Of a DNA stretch of 64,000 bases, positions 46,777 to 55,706 are shown piece by piece (the first letter of the stretch is position 1; the number at the start of each line of letters is the position of its first letter). The notes beneath the pieces were generated by a model. That model made no database searches and was not told where the DNA came from. It worked only from the letters and a program-made list of their open reading frames with translations. A program made the position numbers and the translations under genes. The stretch comes from Sphingobacteriia bacterium 28-36-52. GTDB taxonomy: Bacteria > Bacteroidota > Bacteroidia > Chitinophagales > Chitinophagaceae. The stretch lies in the NCBI GenBank assembly GCA_002281575.1, contig NCGN01000003.1, positions 1 through 64,000 of the forward strand. Reading direction: 5' to 3'.

Positions 46777-48174
46777 TTACTTAATTTGAAATAAGGGATT
46801 GCTTGATGTAGTTCTTTCTTTGTTCATCAAAGCTTCCATCAATTTTACTTGTTGCTCGTTTTGTGCTGCAATATCAATGGTTTCGTTTCTATCAGTTGCT
46901 AGGTCATATAATTCTGTTCTAATTGGGGTAGTACCTTTATAAAATCGTATGGCTTTCCAATTATTCTGTAAGATGGCTTGCTTAAATCCTCCTTCATAAA
47001 ACTCCCAATACAATGAATTGTGCAACAATTGCTTTTTACCTTTTAATGCTTTAACCATTGAAATACCATCGGTTTGTGGAGTTGCAGTAACCCCTGCAAT
47101 TTCATTGAATGTGGGAAGTATATCCCATAACGCTCCAATATGCTGATTGGTAGTAGCTGGCTTTATTTTTCCTTTCCAACTTACAATAAAAGGAACCCTT
47201 ATACCACCTTCATATAAATCTCTTTTCGCTCCTCTTAATCCACCACTACTATTAAAAAATTGAATATCCTGATTCGTTCTACCACCTTCTTTATGTGTAC
47301 CATTATCGCTTGTAAAAACGATAATGGTATTATCGTATAACTTTTGTTCTTTTAAATAAGTAACAATTTGTCCGATGTATTCATCCATCTGAGATACCAT
47401 TGCTGCATAGGCTGCTTTCGGATAAGCTTGTGCCCCATAATGTTGTCCTGTCGGATGCCCTTTTTCTTGCCCAAACCTACTCGCACCATCTTCTGTTAAA
47501 TAAGGCAGCATGGCTGCTTTTGGCACTACTAGTTCGGCATGTGGCAATGTATATGCCAGGTATAAAAAAAAGGGATTGGATTGTTGCGCTTGAATAAATG
47601 TTTTTGCCTGACTCGTAAACCATTCATTGCTGTATTGATCTTCGGGAATTTTTATTCGAGTACTGGTCCCATTCAATAATTTCCATGCAGAATCGGGTTT
47701 CTGAAAATGGCCCTCAACATGATGCAATAATCCTGCAAAGAAATCCCATCCTTTTTTTTCAGGTACGCCGGTAGTTCCAGACTGCCCTAATCCCCATTTA
47801 CCTACTAATCCATTTTTATAACCTGCTTGGTGCAAGTATTGAGGAAGTATGCTATCAGTAGCAGCTAAGGGAACTTCGCCATTCCCTCTGATGGATACAT
47901 GGCCAGTATGCAAACCAGTCATTAACGATGCCCTTGAGGGCGCACAAACAGTACTCCCAGCATAAAACTGTGTAAATTTTGTTCCAGATCTTGCGAGCGC
48001 ATCTATATTAGGCGTACTAATTTGCGTAGAACCATAACAACCCAAATCGCCATAACCCAAATCATCTGCTAAAATAAAAATAATATTGGGGTTTTTATTC
48101 TGAGCATTTATTTGAAAGCAAAACAGAATTAAGAAATAAATGGTTAATACTATTTGAAGCGCTCGTTTCATCAT
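46777..48174 (-). CDS. Exported type I sulfatase
   Basis: The protein has 465 residues with a Sec signal (about 1-24, ending INAQ). The sulfatase modification motif is CAPSRASLMTG, with Cys77 the residue converted to formylglycine. Metal ligands are NIIFILADDLGYGDLG near the start and the later TSDNGTHKEGG. It removes sulfate esters from a sugar, but the target position cannot be told. The gene lies 12 bases after the formylglycine-generating enzyme gene that presumably matures it. ATGs at 48174 and 48171 are equivalent. Confidence 0.95.
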   Translation of the reverse strand: MMKRALQIVLTIYFLILFCFQINAQNKNPNIIFILADDLGYGDLGCYGSTQISTPNIDALARSGTKFTQFYAGSTVCAPSRASLMTGLHTGHVSIRGNGEVPLAATDSILPQYLHQAGYKNGLVGKWGLGQSGTTGVPEKKGWDFFAGLLHHVEGHFQKPDSAWKLLNGTSTRIKIPEDQYSNEWFTSQAKTFIQAQQSNPFFLYLAYTLPHAELVVPKAAMLPYLTEDGASRFGQEKGHPTGQHYGAQAYPKAAYAAMVSQMDEYIGQIVTYLKEQKLYDNTIIVFTSDNGTHKEGGRTNQDIQFFNSSGGLRGAKRDLYEGGIRVPFIVSWKGKIKPATTNQHIGALWDILPTFNEIAGVTATPQTDGISMVKALKGKKQLLHNSLYWEFYEGGFKQAILQNNWKAIRFYKGTTPIRTELYDLATDRNETIDIAAQNEQQVKLMEALMNKERTTSSNPLFQIK

Positions 48175-48186
48175 TTAAAATTAAAT

Positions 48187-49308
48187 TTAAGGCTTTGCTG
48201 CATCACGAACACACCTAAAACCAGTATGTTCTAATCCAGTATCAGGGCTGCTCTTCATTCTTCTTGCCACACGATAGCCACTACAGTAAGCGTCATTACA
48301 CAAAAAGCTTCCACCACGTAACACTCTTTTTGGTGTATATGGGTCTTGTGGGTCATAACTTTTATTTGGCCCTGAAGGATTAAGGCTATTGGTTTTTGCA
48401 AGGGTCTTATAATAATCATGATGATACCAATCACTACACCATTCCCATACATTACCTGCCATATCAAATAAGCCATAATTATTACATCTAAACATTTTCA
48501 CTGGGGCATATTTTAGATACCCATCTTTCTGCTCATTGTAATAGGGAAAATTTCCTTCCCAACTATTTGTTTTAGGCTTTCCTTGATTAACCCCTTCATT
48601 ACCCCAAGGATAAATTTGATTGATGCGCCCACCTCTTGCTGCAAATTCCCACTCTGCTTCTGTAGGTAACCTTTTCCCTGCCCATTTACAATATGCCATT
48701 GCATCATCCCAACTAACATGCACAACAGGATAATTTTCTTTCCCTTTAATTGAGCTTCCTGGTCCTTGTGGTTGTTTCCAATTGGCTCCTGTAACCCAAC
48801 TCCACCATTGATTATAGTCATTTAAATTAACTGGACCTGTACTTTGTTTAAAAACCAATGAAGCAGCTACTAATAAACTATCTGCTGGTTTAGGAGTACC
48901 TGGAGGTACTGTTTTTTTTAACTCTTCCCAAATAGGTTTACGCTCTGCAGTTGTAATATATTTTGTTGCATCAACAAATTTTTTGAACTGCGCATTGGTA
49001 ACTTCTGTTACATCCATATAAAATGGTGCAACAGTTACTTTGTGTTTAGGATATTCATCTTCTGCAGCTTGATCATTGTCTCCGCCCATTTCAAAACTTC
49101 CTCCTGGAATCAATGCCATATTCTCATAAGAACTATCTCCGCCAAATTTAATGGTTGAATTGGTTGAAGCTCCAAATCGTTGAGGCACTTGAATACAAGC
49201 ATGGGCTGTATCTTTTTGCTGAACAGTATTTGAATCTAGATTACTACTGTTACAACTTAAAAAAAATACCCATATGCAAATAACGAATCCATAGAAATTA
49301 GTTTGCAT
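48187..49308 (-). CDS. Formylglycine-generating enzyme (SUMF1 family), exported lipoprotein
   Basis: The protein has 373 residues with a lipoprotein signal (FFLSC, Cys19). The FGE-sulfatase domain spans about 60-369: ALIPGGSFEMGGD, HVSWDDAMAYCKWAGKRLP and GNVWEWCSDWY. Both catalytic cysteines of true FGEs are present, five residues apart, in GSFLCNDAYCSGYR (Cys337, Cys342), followed by TGFRCVRD. It should oxidise the sulfatase Cys77. Many Bacteroidota SUMF1 proteins lack these cysteines, so this copy is likely active. It is the first gene of the operon with sulfatase, galK and galT. Confidence 0.93.
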   Translation of the reverse strand: MQTNFYGFVICIWVFFLSCNSSNLDSNTVQQKDTAHACIQVPQRFGASTNSTIKFGGDSSYENMALIPGGSFEMGGDNDQAAEDEYPKHKVTVAPFYMDVTEVTNAQFKKFVDATKYITTAERKPIWEELKKTVPPGTPKPADSLLVAASLVFKQSTGPVNLNDYNQWWSWVTGANWKQPQGPGSSIKGKENYPVVHVSWDDAMAYCKWAGKRLPTEAEWEFAARGGRINQIYPWGNEGVNQGKPKTNSWEGNFPYYNEQKDGYLKYAPVKMFRCNNYGLFDMAGNVWEWCSDWYHHDYYKTLAKTNSLNPSGPNKSYDPQDPYTPKRVLRGGSFLCNDAYCSGYRVARRMKSSPDTGLEHTGFRCVRDAAKP

Positions 49309-49501
49309 CCAATTACTTTTGATTGATTTGTTCTAACTTGATTTTCATCTCATTTACCTTTACAGGATAAATTGATGTAAGGTTTTAGGTTTCCCTATAT
49401 CTTAATTTAAGTTATATTATTTTAACTTAACTAAAATATGCAACTTTGCTTTGTAATATTGTATATTTTAAAGAAAGAAAAAAGATAAACAAATCGTTAA
49501 T

Positions 49502-50005
49502 TTAAAGCCCTAATTTCCAATTATACAAATCCGGAGTTTCACTAACTTGAATGAAATTATTTTTCTCAAGTACTTTATATGAAGCTAAATTAGATTTCTC
49601 TGTAGAAGCAATAATTGATTTAACTAATGATTGCGTCTTTGCCCATTCAATTATTCCTCCTACCATTTCTGTCATATATCCTTTCCCTTGATATTCATCA
49701 TAAGTTCCGTATCCAATTTCAATTTCTCCTAATTGGTTGGGTTGGCCAACTATACATAAATCTCCCACCATTGAATTGTCGGCTATCGAAATTGCTGTCC
49801 AAAGTGTAGAGAATAAATAGTTTTGGGCTTTATCAGCAACATTTGGAAGAATAGTATTATCTAAAGCTTCTTTTAACTCATCAGAAATTGTTCGAGAATT
49901 TGGATTTAAATTCAATTCTTTTTCTAAGGAGTTATCGCATTTAGCATACTTAACGAGTTGACTATATGTAAGGGGCATTATATTTAGTCTTTTTGTATTT
50001 ATCAT
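49502..50005 (-). CDS. GNAT-family N-acetyltransferase
   Basis: The protein has 167 residues. The acetyl-CoA-binding segment YDEYQGKGYMTEMVGGIIEWA (shortened here) shows the GNAT Q/RxxGxG/A motif at about residues 106-115. It ends with IIASTEKSNLASYKVLEKNNF, as in RimJ/RimL-type acetyltransferases. The substrate is not predictable. It stands 12 bases from a small unknown gene upstream in the same direction. Confidence 0.88.
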   Translation of the reverse strand: MINTKRLNIMPLTYSQLVKYAKCDNSLEKELNLNPNSRTISDELKEALDNTILPNVADKAQNYLFSTLWTAISIADNSMVGDLCIVGQPNQLGEIEIGYGTYDEYQGKGYMTEMVGGIIEWAKTQSLVKSIIASTEKSNLASYKVLEKNNFIQVSETPDLYNWKLGL

Positions 50006-50017
50006 ATATTTTTATTA

Positions 50018-50230
50018 CTATTCTCCTGCTTTTATATCTTTCTCAGCTTCTTTACTAATTGCCATACGATGCAATATAATTTTTTCTGCTTCTTTGTCTG
50101 CAGTTAATTCAATCCAACCATTGTAACGTTGATCATTTTTATAAATCTGAAAAGGCATATATCTCTTTCCTTTATCAACCCAGTTACCACGCCAAAGTAT
50201 AGTACCAGTTGCAAATTCATTTCTTTCCAT
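50018..50230 (-). CDS. Small protein of unknown function
   Basis: From the ATG at 50230 it has 70 residues, with no signal or membrane segment. The pattern GTILWRGNWVDKGKRYMPFQIY followed by a charged C terminus suggests a small beta-rich protein. It is not recognised. The frame lies tightly between the GNAT gene and the DHFR-like gene with the same orientation, which supports it being real. Confidence 0.5.
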   Translation of the reverse strand: MERNEFATGTILWRGNWVDKGKRYMPFQIYKNDQRYNGWIELTADKEAEKIILHRMAISKEAEKDIKAGE

Positions 50231-50251
50231 CAAAAATAATTTTAATTGAAC

Positions 50252-50776
50252 TTAAATACATTCATAATGAAGTTGCACCAAACCCGTATCAAATTTTTTC
50301 GTTGATAAGAGATTTAGTTTTTGCTCTGGAATTTCACTTTTAAACAACTTTATTCCATCACCTAAGACTATAGGGATTATTGATATAATCATCTCATCAA
50401 TAAGATTTTCAACCAAAAGAGTATTTACAATTTCTGCTCCACCAACACAAAATATATTTTTACCTGCTTCGGCTTTTAATTTAACAACTAAGCTGATTAA
50501 ATCATTCTTATAATATATTTTATCTTGACTCTTCAATTTAGGTGATCGTGATATAATATAAGTTGTCTTATCAGAATAAGGGAAGTCAACTTGTCCAATA
50601 ATCCAATCAAAGGTTTTTCTGCCAATGATTATAGTATCTACTGTTGAAATAAAGTTTTCATACCCGTAATCTTCTCCTTCTTTTTCAACTAATTCTAAAA
50701 ATTGAAGGTCATCATTCAATTTAGCTATATACCCATCTAAACTCATAGAAATATATAGAATAAGTTTTCTTTTCAT
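50252..50776 (-). CDS. Dihydrofolate-reductase-like protein (RibD C-terminal family)
   Basis: The protein has 174 residues. It shows the RibD-C/DHFR-like fold: ISMSLDGYIAKLND at the N terminus, TIIIGRKTFDW in the middle, and the NADPH-binding KNIFCVGGAEIVNTLL followed by IPIVLGDGIKLF. Members of this family are NADPH-dependent reductases of unknown substrate, often called YwjB/YyaP-like. ATG at 50776 is chosen over a GTG one codon upstream. Confidence 0.88.
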   Translation of the reverse strand: MKRKLILYISMSLDGYIAKLNDDLQFLELVEKEGEDYGYENFISTVDTIIIGRKTFDWIIGQVDFPYSDKTTYIISRSPKLKSQDKIYYKNDLISLVVKLKAEAGKNIFCVGGAEIVNTLLVENLIDEMIISIIPIVLGDGIKLFKSEIPEQKLNLLSTKKFDTGLVQLHYECI

Positions 50777-50813
50777 CACTCAAATATTTTTTATAAAACT
50801 ATTTAGCATTGAA

Positions 50814-51506
50814 CTAGAGTTCAACAAACTCGACAAATACACCTAATAAGATATGCCAGACTAAATAATGACCCAGCCTTACTGCTAAAGAAGCTATAAA
50901 ACCATATTGTAAATAGCTTTTAAACTGCCAAGCATTCATTGCGATACCGCTGATGGTAGCATAAATAACAAACCATAAAGCTCCAGAAGGAAACTGCTGT
51001 ATAGGTTCTATTAAACTAGTAATAATTGCTAGCGCAACAATTAGCCCATTTCTATATTTCCCTTTAAAATAGAATTGATTAATTAACAAAAAAATTGTTG
51101 TTGGAATCATCCGATAATACAGTTCTACATCCAACGCACCTGAACTATACAAAAAAATACTATATGGAAATGGTTGTAGAAAAGGCGGCATTTGAGTGTA
51201 AGGTTCTGGATGCATGATGATTTTAACAACAACCAAATCTAAAACTCCAAATATCATCCCAACTCCTAACGTCGACATCCATCCATTTTTTTTCTTGTTG
51301 ATTGTATCAATAGAAGGCAATGAAGCTTTTTCTTGTAAAAAAAGTAAGGGGATTAGTGGTAAAATTAACATCAAATTATTCCAATTCCAAAGTCTTATTG
51401 ACGGGTTAGATATAACTAATGCATTTCCATAAATGATTGTGGTAATAATTAAGGATAAGAAAATTCCTCCTACTACTATTTCACTAATGTATTTTTTGTG
51501 CACCAT
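50814..51506 (-). CDS. Polytopic membrane protein, possibly CPBP (CAAX-protease)-like
   Basis: From the ATG at 51506 it has 230 residues and about seven hydrophobic helices. A helix with DVELYYRMIP and a late helix with RLGHYLVWHIL put Glu/Arg and His residues where CPBP intramembrane proteases have theirs, but the match is weak. No close functional neighbour. Otherwise it is an uncharacterised membrane protein. Confidence 0.5.
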   Translation of the reverse strand: MVHKKYISEIVVGGIFLSLIITTIIYGNALVISNPSIRLWNWNNLMLILPLIPLLFLQEKASLPSIDTINKKKNGWMSTLGVGMIFGVLDLVVVKIIMHPEPYTQMPPFLQPFPYSIFLYSSGALDVELYYRMIPTTIFLLINQFYFKGKYRNGLIVALAIITSLIEPIQQFPSGALWFVIYATISGIAMNAWQFKSYLQYGFIASLAVRLGHYLVWHILLGVFVEFVEL

Positions 51507-51644
51507 TTTTAGCAATTAAATTAAACTGCTCAAAAATAGCTTTTGTTAGCCCACCATAAAATCACATAAATATGTTATAAGAAAACTACTTCTAATAATA
51601 GCCACACTATAAATATATAATAGAATTGCCCCTCAAACTTGAGA

Positions 51645-52526
51645 CTATCCAATCTTTACAGAAGTCATCGTAAGTGAGCCCCCTACTGCCTTGTCGTTAA
51701 AAAATTCAATCGCATCATTTGATCCTCTCAATCCAAGGGTATATAGCAAGGGCAAATAATGTTCTGGTGTAGGAATGGCCAATTTTGCAAGTGCCCCTAA
51801 AGACTCGAAATTAATTAATGGTTTATAATCACCTGAACTAATCAAATGCTTGAATTGATCATTCATTTGAAGTGCCCAATCATATCCATACTCAGGCTCA
51901 TTTAATTTATCCCAAGCTACCATTCTTAAATTATGAACCATATTGCCACTACCGATGATTAAGACGCCTTTTTTTCTGAGCGCAAATAATTCTTTCGCCA
52001 AATCATAGTGAAATTGTGGTCCTTTGGTATAATCAATACTCAATTGTAAAACAGGGATATTCGCCTCGGGATACATATGCCTAACAACCGTCCAAGTTCC
52101 ATGATCCAATCCCCATTCGTGATCCAACTCAATCTGTGTTGAAGTAATCATTGAAGCAGTCTCTTTTGCTAAAGCAGGATGGCCAGGTGCGTTGTATTGC
52201 ACATCAAATAGAGCCTGTGGAAAGCCACCAAAATCATGAATGGTTTTAGGAAAATCCATTGCAGTGATTTGTGTTCCCTTTGTAAACCAGTGAGCGGATA
52301 CCACCAATACTGCTGAAGGCGTTGGAATATCGGCTGCCATTTTCTTCCAGCCTCTGCTAAAATGAGTATCTTCAATTCCATTCATAGGAGAGCCATGACC
52401 AATAAAAAGTACCGGCATTATAGTTCCTTGGTCTTTTAATGCGTCGGTAAAATTTTTAAATGCGGATAAGGTTGTCATGGCTGTTGTTGTTAAAAAGATG
52501 GATGCTATAAATTTACTTCTTTCCAT
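51645..52526 (-). CDS. 4,5-DOPA-dioxygenase-extradiol-like (YgiD family) protein
   Basis: The protein has 293 residues. After an N-terminal segment that could be an export signal (about 1-22), the LigB-type extradiol fold begins with VLFIGHGSPMNG. It continues with VVSAHWFTKG, DHEWGLDHGTWTV and GSGNMVHNL; the histidines in these motifs are the zinc/iron ligands of the family. Expected reaction: ring opening of catecholic substrates, but the natural substrate is unknown. Its start overlaps the end of the DsbA-like gene by 22 bases. Confidence 0.88.
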   Translation of the reverse strand: MERSKFIASIFLTTTAMTTLSAFKNFTDALKDQGTIMPVLFIGHGSPMNGIEDTHFSRGWKKMAADIPTPSAVLVVSAHWFTKGTQITAMDFPKTIHDFGGFPQALFDVQYNAPGHPALAKETASMITSTQIELDHEWGLDHGTWTVVRHMYPEANIPVLQLSIDYTKGPQFHYDLAKELFALRKKGVLIIGSGNMVHNLRMVAWDKLNEPEYGYDWALQMNDQFKHLISSGDYKPLINFESLGALAKLAIPTPEHYLPLLYTLGLRGSNDAIEFFNDKAVGGSLTMTSVKIG

Positions 52527-53421
52527 ATAGGTCCAGCTTTGGTTTCAGTCTTAATTAATTGGTTCTCTGTCACCATTTTATTTAAAGTCATGAGCGCTGC
52601 TTCTGTGCTCAAGTTGTAAAACACTTCAAATTCACGCAATGTAACCGTTGAATAATACTTAAATATATCTGTCAATTCACCAGTGGCTTTTTTTACAACT
52701 GGTCCTTCAATCAATTTAAGCAAGGCAGATTCATATACTTCGTATGGTTTACTTCCATATACTTTAAATTGATTATTGTTGTTATCAATGAAAAAAATAG
52801 TAGGAAATCCTCTCACGTCTTTGGCTCTTGCAAAAGCAAGGTCTTCTTCAAATAACTGCATTGCACTTTGTTCTAAATCAGATTCAAACTGTTGAAGATT
52901 AAGGTCAATATCATTTGCTGCAGACAGTAAATTTTCTTTTCGAGCAATATTTATTTGTTCTGTAAAAACCATTTCTTTCATTCGACGCAGAAATTGACTT
53001 GCCTTTTTATTTCCTTGCAACTGTGCTGCTTTAAAGGCGATAGAAGGAGGATAGGATGATTCTAAAGGATCTTGCTTCCACACAATTCCATCAATAGGCA
53101 TTTGATAATAAGCCCCTGCCTCATTCCAGTGCTTTTCCACCGACGCAGGTCCGTTCACATCTGAACCTCCATATTCAGCCCAACTTTTTAATAACCCACC
53201 CATTCTATATTCAATATCAAAATAATGACCATATTCCTGTTGTAGCTTTCTTAATTGAGGATCAATTCCCCAGCAAGATGAACAAATTGGATCCGTAAAA
53301 TACAATAGCTTAACAGGCTTTTTTAGCGTCTGTTCTTGTTGACTTAAGCCAGACTTTGGTACTTCACAAATTCCTGTTTCTATATCACAATTCAGTTGAT
53401 TATTCTTAACGCTCATCCTCA
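52505..53421 (-). CDS. DsbA-family / FrnE-like thioredoxin-fold protein
   Basis: The protein has about 305 residues from the ATG at 53421; ATG at 53415 is equally good. The thioredoxin-fold active site is DPICSSCWG, followed by an inserted helical domain, and the cis-Pro loop is VRGFPTIFF. A C-terminal extension of about 70 residues resembles a winged-helix segment. No export signal is visible, so it is probably cytoplasmic. It overlaps the DODA-like gene and follows a Crp/Fnr gene by 102 bases, suggesting a small redox or stress unit. Confidence 0.85.
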
Positions 53422-53523
53422 TTATTTTCAAGCAAAGTTAAAACAGGTCATACCCCTATACCATTGCGTTGAAGCAAGAAAATATATTGATTTAAATCAA
53501 GAGAAAAAACTGAAAACGAAGGG

Positions 53524-54111
53524 CTATTTTGCTGAAATTCTTTTTCTGATTCTACTTAACGTTTCTGGAGTAAGCCCCATATAAGAAGCAATCATATGTT
53601 GTGGAAAACGTTGTACAATCTCTGGATATTGAGCTTTAAACTGCTCGTATCGTTCTTCTAGTGAATTACTGATGATTGACGTTAACCTTCTTTGCATGGC
53701 TATATAAGCCCCTTCAAAATTCAACCTAGTGTAGGTTTCATATTTAGGTAATACTTTTAGTAAAGCATCGTGAGCAGACTTGCTAATCAAAACCAATTCA
53801 GCGTCTTCTACTACATCCACATTATACATAGCAGGCTCACCAGTAAGAAAACTATAGAGATCTGCAATAATCCATCCCTCAATACCAAATTGAATAATAT
53901 GTTCCACTCCAGCATCATCCACTGTATAAGATTTCATGGCCCCTTTTTCTATAAAAGCAAAAGCCTTGCATATATCTCCAGACTGAAGCAGGTACTGTTT
54001 TCTTCGGAGTTTCTTTGGTGTTAAATGAGTTTTTAATAACGCTTCCTCTTCCGCTGTAAGTGCCACTTTGGAATTAAAATGCTGAAGGAATAATTCGTAC
54101 ATATGATTCAT
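53524..54111 (-). CDS. Crp/Fnr-family transcriptional regulator
   Basis: The protein has 195 residues. A cyclic-nucleotide-binding-like beta-roll (about 20-125; LLQSGDICKAFAFIEKGAMKSY) is followed by a dimerisation helix. A winged helix-turn-helix lies at the C terminus (MIASYMGLTPETLSRIRKR). No FNR-type cysteine cluster is present, so it is not an Fe-S oxygen sensor. Likely local targets are the co-oriented DsbA-like and DODA-like genes. Confidence 0.92.
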   Translation of the reverse strand: MNHMYELFLQHFNSKVALTAEEEALLKTHLTPKKLRRKQYLLQSGDICKAFAFIEKGAMKSYTVDDAGVEHIIQFGIEGWIIADLYSFLTGEPAMYNVDVVEDAELVLISKSAHDALLKVLPKYETYTRLNFEGAYIAMQRRLTSIISNSLEERYEQFKAQYPEIVQRFPQHMIASYMGLTPETLSRIRKRISAK

Positions 54112-54132
54112 ATTTTATCCCGACTGAATGTC

Positions 54133-54152
54133 ATCCCGACTTAAGTCGGGAT
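54133..54152. repeat. Perfect 20-base palindrome
   Basis: ATCCCGACTTAAGTCGGGAT is perfectly self-complementary and lies 22 bases upstream of the Crp/Fnr start. A second TATCCCGACT half copy is at 54115-54124. It could be an operator for the adjacent regulator or a dispersed repeat; no T tail makes it a poor terminator. Confidence 0.6.
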
Positions 54153-54362
54153 AATTTGCACTCACTTCGTTCGTGAAAATCATTTCCCGATACAGAAGAT
54201 ACAAGTTACTGATGTATCAACACTTTCAGCCGATTGGGCAACAAATAGCCAACAAGATTAGCTAAATCAAGTGCAAACGCTGCACAAACAAGAGAAGAAA
54301 AATTATTGAGTATAGTGAGTGCAAGTCCGCATCATAGCGTCTGCGAATTAAAGCATTACGGT

Positions 54363-54551
54363 TTAACGTAACTGCCGGGCAACAGTATCCTGTTGTAATC
54401 CCATGTACTGGCAGAACTCTTCAACAGTAACAACCTGGTGCTGTTGCTTCTTGAGATGCTCTTTAATCTTCTTAATAAGATTTCTACCATACCTATCGCT
54501 TCTACCTGTGATGATCTGAATGTCCTTCGGATAAATACACAGTCTATTCAT
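54363..54551 (-). CDS. Small conserved-type protein, possibly DNA-binding
   Basis: The protein has 62 residues, is basic, and is predicted helical. ITGRSDRYGRNLIKKIKEHL followed by VTVEEFCQYMGLQQDTVARQL reads like a helix-turn-helix or excisionase-like arrangement. Such proteins are common in Bacteroidota next to long unknown genes, from memory. It is divergent from the 251-residue gene by 242 bases. Function is unknown. Confidence 0.6.
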   Translation of the reverse strand: MNRLCIYPKDIQIITGRSDRYGRNLIKKIKEHLKKQQHQVVTVEEFCQYMGLQQDTVARQLR

Positions 54552-54698
54552 TAATCAAATAACTTTTTCATACACTATCCATACTTCGGCTATGGCTTTG
54601 ATATGAGTAATCCATAGCAAAGATAATCATTTTTTGAAGGCGGTAAAATGGTGTTAGTTGGAATAATGTGGCATAAACGGAACGGATGACCTTGCACA

Positions 54699-54730
54699 TT
54701 TGTTGGGGCTTTATTGTCAATCTATTTTTG
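54699..54730 (+). promoter_or_regulatory. Consensus Bacteroidota promoter for the 251-residue protein gene
   Basis: TTTG at 54699-54702 and TATTTTTG at 54723-54730 are separated by 20 bases, matching the TTTG-N19-21-TAnnTTTG promoter of Bacteroidota. Transcription would start near 54737, leaving a leader of about 57 bases before the ATG at 54794. Confidence 0.75.
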
Positions 54731-54793
54731 TTTTCAAATGCTGATAACAAGCAAGAAATTGAAACAAATTATTAACCCAATAAATTTTTTACA

Positions 54794-55549
54794 ATGGCAA
54801 AGCAAAAAGGAATTATCAAATTAGATGGTACTATCGGAGGTATCACATTCTACAAATCTCAGGACGGCTACCTGGCCAGAGAAAAAGGTGGTGTGTCTGC
54901 TGACCGTATCGCCAATGATCCTAATTTCCAGAGGACCCGTGAAAACGGTGAAGAGTTTGGAAGAGCCGGAAAAGCTGGAAAGCTTTTGCGTAATGCAATC
55001 CGTGCAATGTTGCAAAACGCTGCTGACAGCCGGATGGTAGGCCGCCTCACTCAGAAAATGGTTGAAGTAATCCAGGAGGATGCGACTAATCCCCGTGGTC
55101 AACGTAATGTGATTGATGGCGAAGCAGAATTGCTGGAAGGTTTTGAGTTTAACATCAGTGGTAAACTCGGAACTACTTTGTATGCACCATTCACTGGAAC
55201 TATTGACAGGGTGGCCGGCACTCTTACCGCAAGTATCCCTTCATTTGTTCCAATTAATATGCTGGCTGCTCCCGGTGGTTCTACTCACTTCAAAATTGTT
55301 TCTTCCGGTGCAGAAGTAGATTTTGAAAATGAAACCTTCGTGATGGATTCCCAAGCAACTGCAATTCTTCCGTGGGATGCTACTGCAACTGCAGTTATAA
55401 ACCTTGCAAATGCAGTTACTGCAAACAGCACTCATCCTTTATTCCTGGCACTTGGTATCGAGTTTTATCAGGAAGTAAACGGGCAAATGTATCCGCTTAA
55501 AAATGGCTCATACAATGCCCTGGCACTTGTGAAAGTAAGCGGTATTTAA
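54794..55549 (+). CDS. Conserved-type Bacteroidota protein of unknown function
   Basis: The protein has 251 residues with no signal or membrane segment. The N-terminal quarter (IIKLDGTIGGITFYKSQDG, REKGGVSADRIANDP, QRTRENGEEFGRAGKAGKLL) is Gly/Arg-rich and basic. The second half (about 110-251) is beta-rich with Ala/Thr/Val content, like a structural or carbohydrate-binding domain. I recall similar proteins in several Bacteroidota but know no function. Codon and base composition is visibly more GC-rich than the genes to the left, suggesting transfer. It has its own strong promoter and a bidirectional terminator. Confidence 0.85.
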   Translation: MAKQKGIIKLDGTIGGITFYKSQDGYLAREKGGVSADRIANDPNFQRTRENGEEFGRAGKAGKLLRNAIRAMLQNAADSRMVGRLTQKMVEVIQEDATNPRGQRNVIDGEAELLEGFEFNISGKLGTTLYAPFTGTIDRVAGTLTASIPSFVPINMLAAPGGSTHFKIVSSGAEVDFENETFVMDSQATAILPWDATATAVINLANAVTANSTHPLFLALGIEFYQEVNGQMYPLKNGSYNALALVKVSGI

Positions 55550-55670
55550 TCATATTTTATACCCTCTAAATTTAAAGCCATGTTAAGCGGTGTATTAGAT
55601 TTCATTAACTCAGTGGTGGTATTGCTTCTGAGTTAAATTACCAGAACATCTTTGTTCATTCTTCAGTTCA

Positions 55671-55706
55671 AAAAACGGCCCCGCCTTTCGGCGGGGCTTT
55701 TGTTTT
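55671..55706. terminator. Bidirectional rho-independent terminator
   Basis: A perfect stem GCCCCGCC / GGCGGGGC with a TTTC tetraloop (55678-55697) is followed by TTTTGTTTT on the plus strand and, on the minus strand, by a CG and six Ts. It serves the 251-residue gene and the DUF6876 gene, which converge on it. Confidence 0.92.

Noticed and set aside
54568..54750. 60-codon minus-strand frame
   Set aside because: It overlaps the consensus promoter of the 251-residue gene on the other strand and its product has no plausible features.
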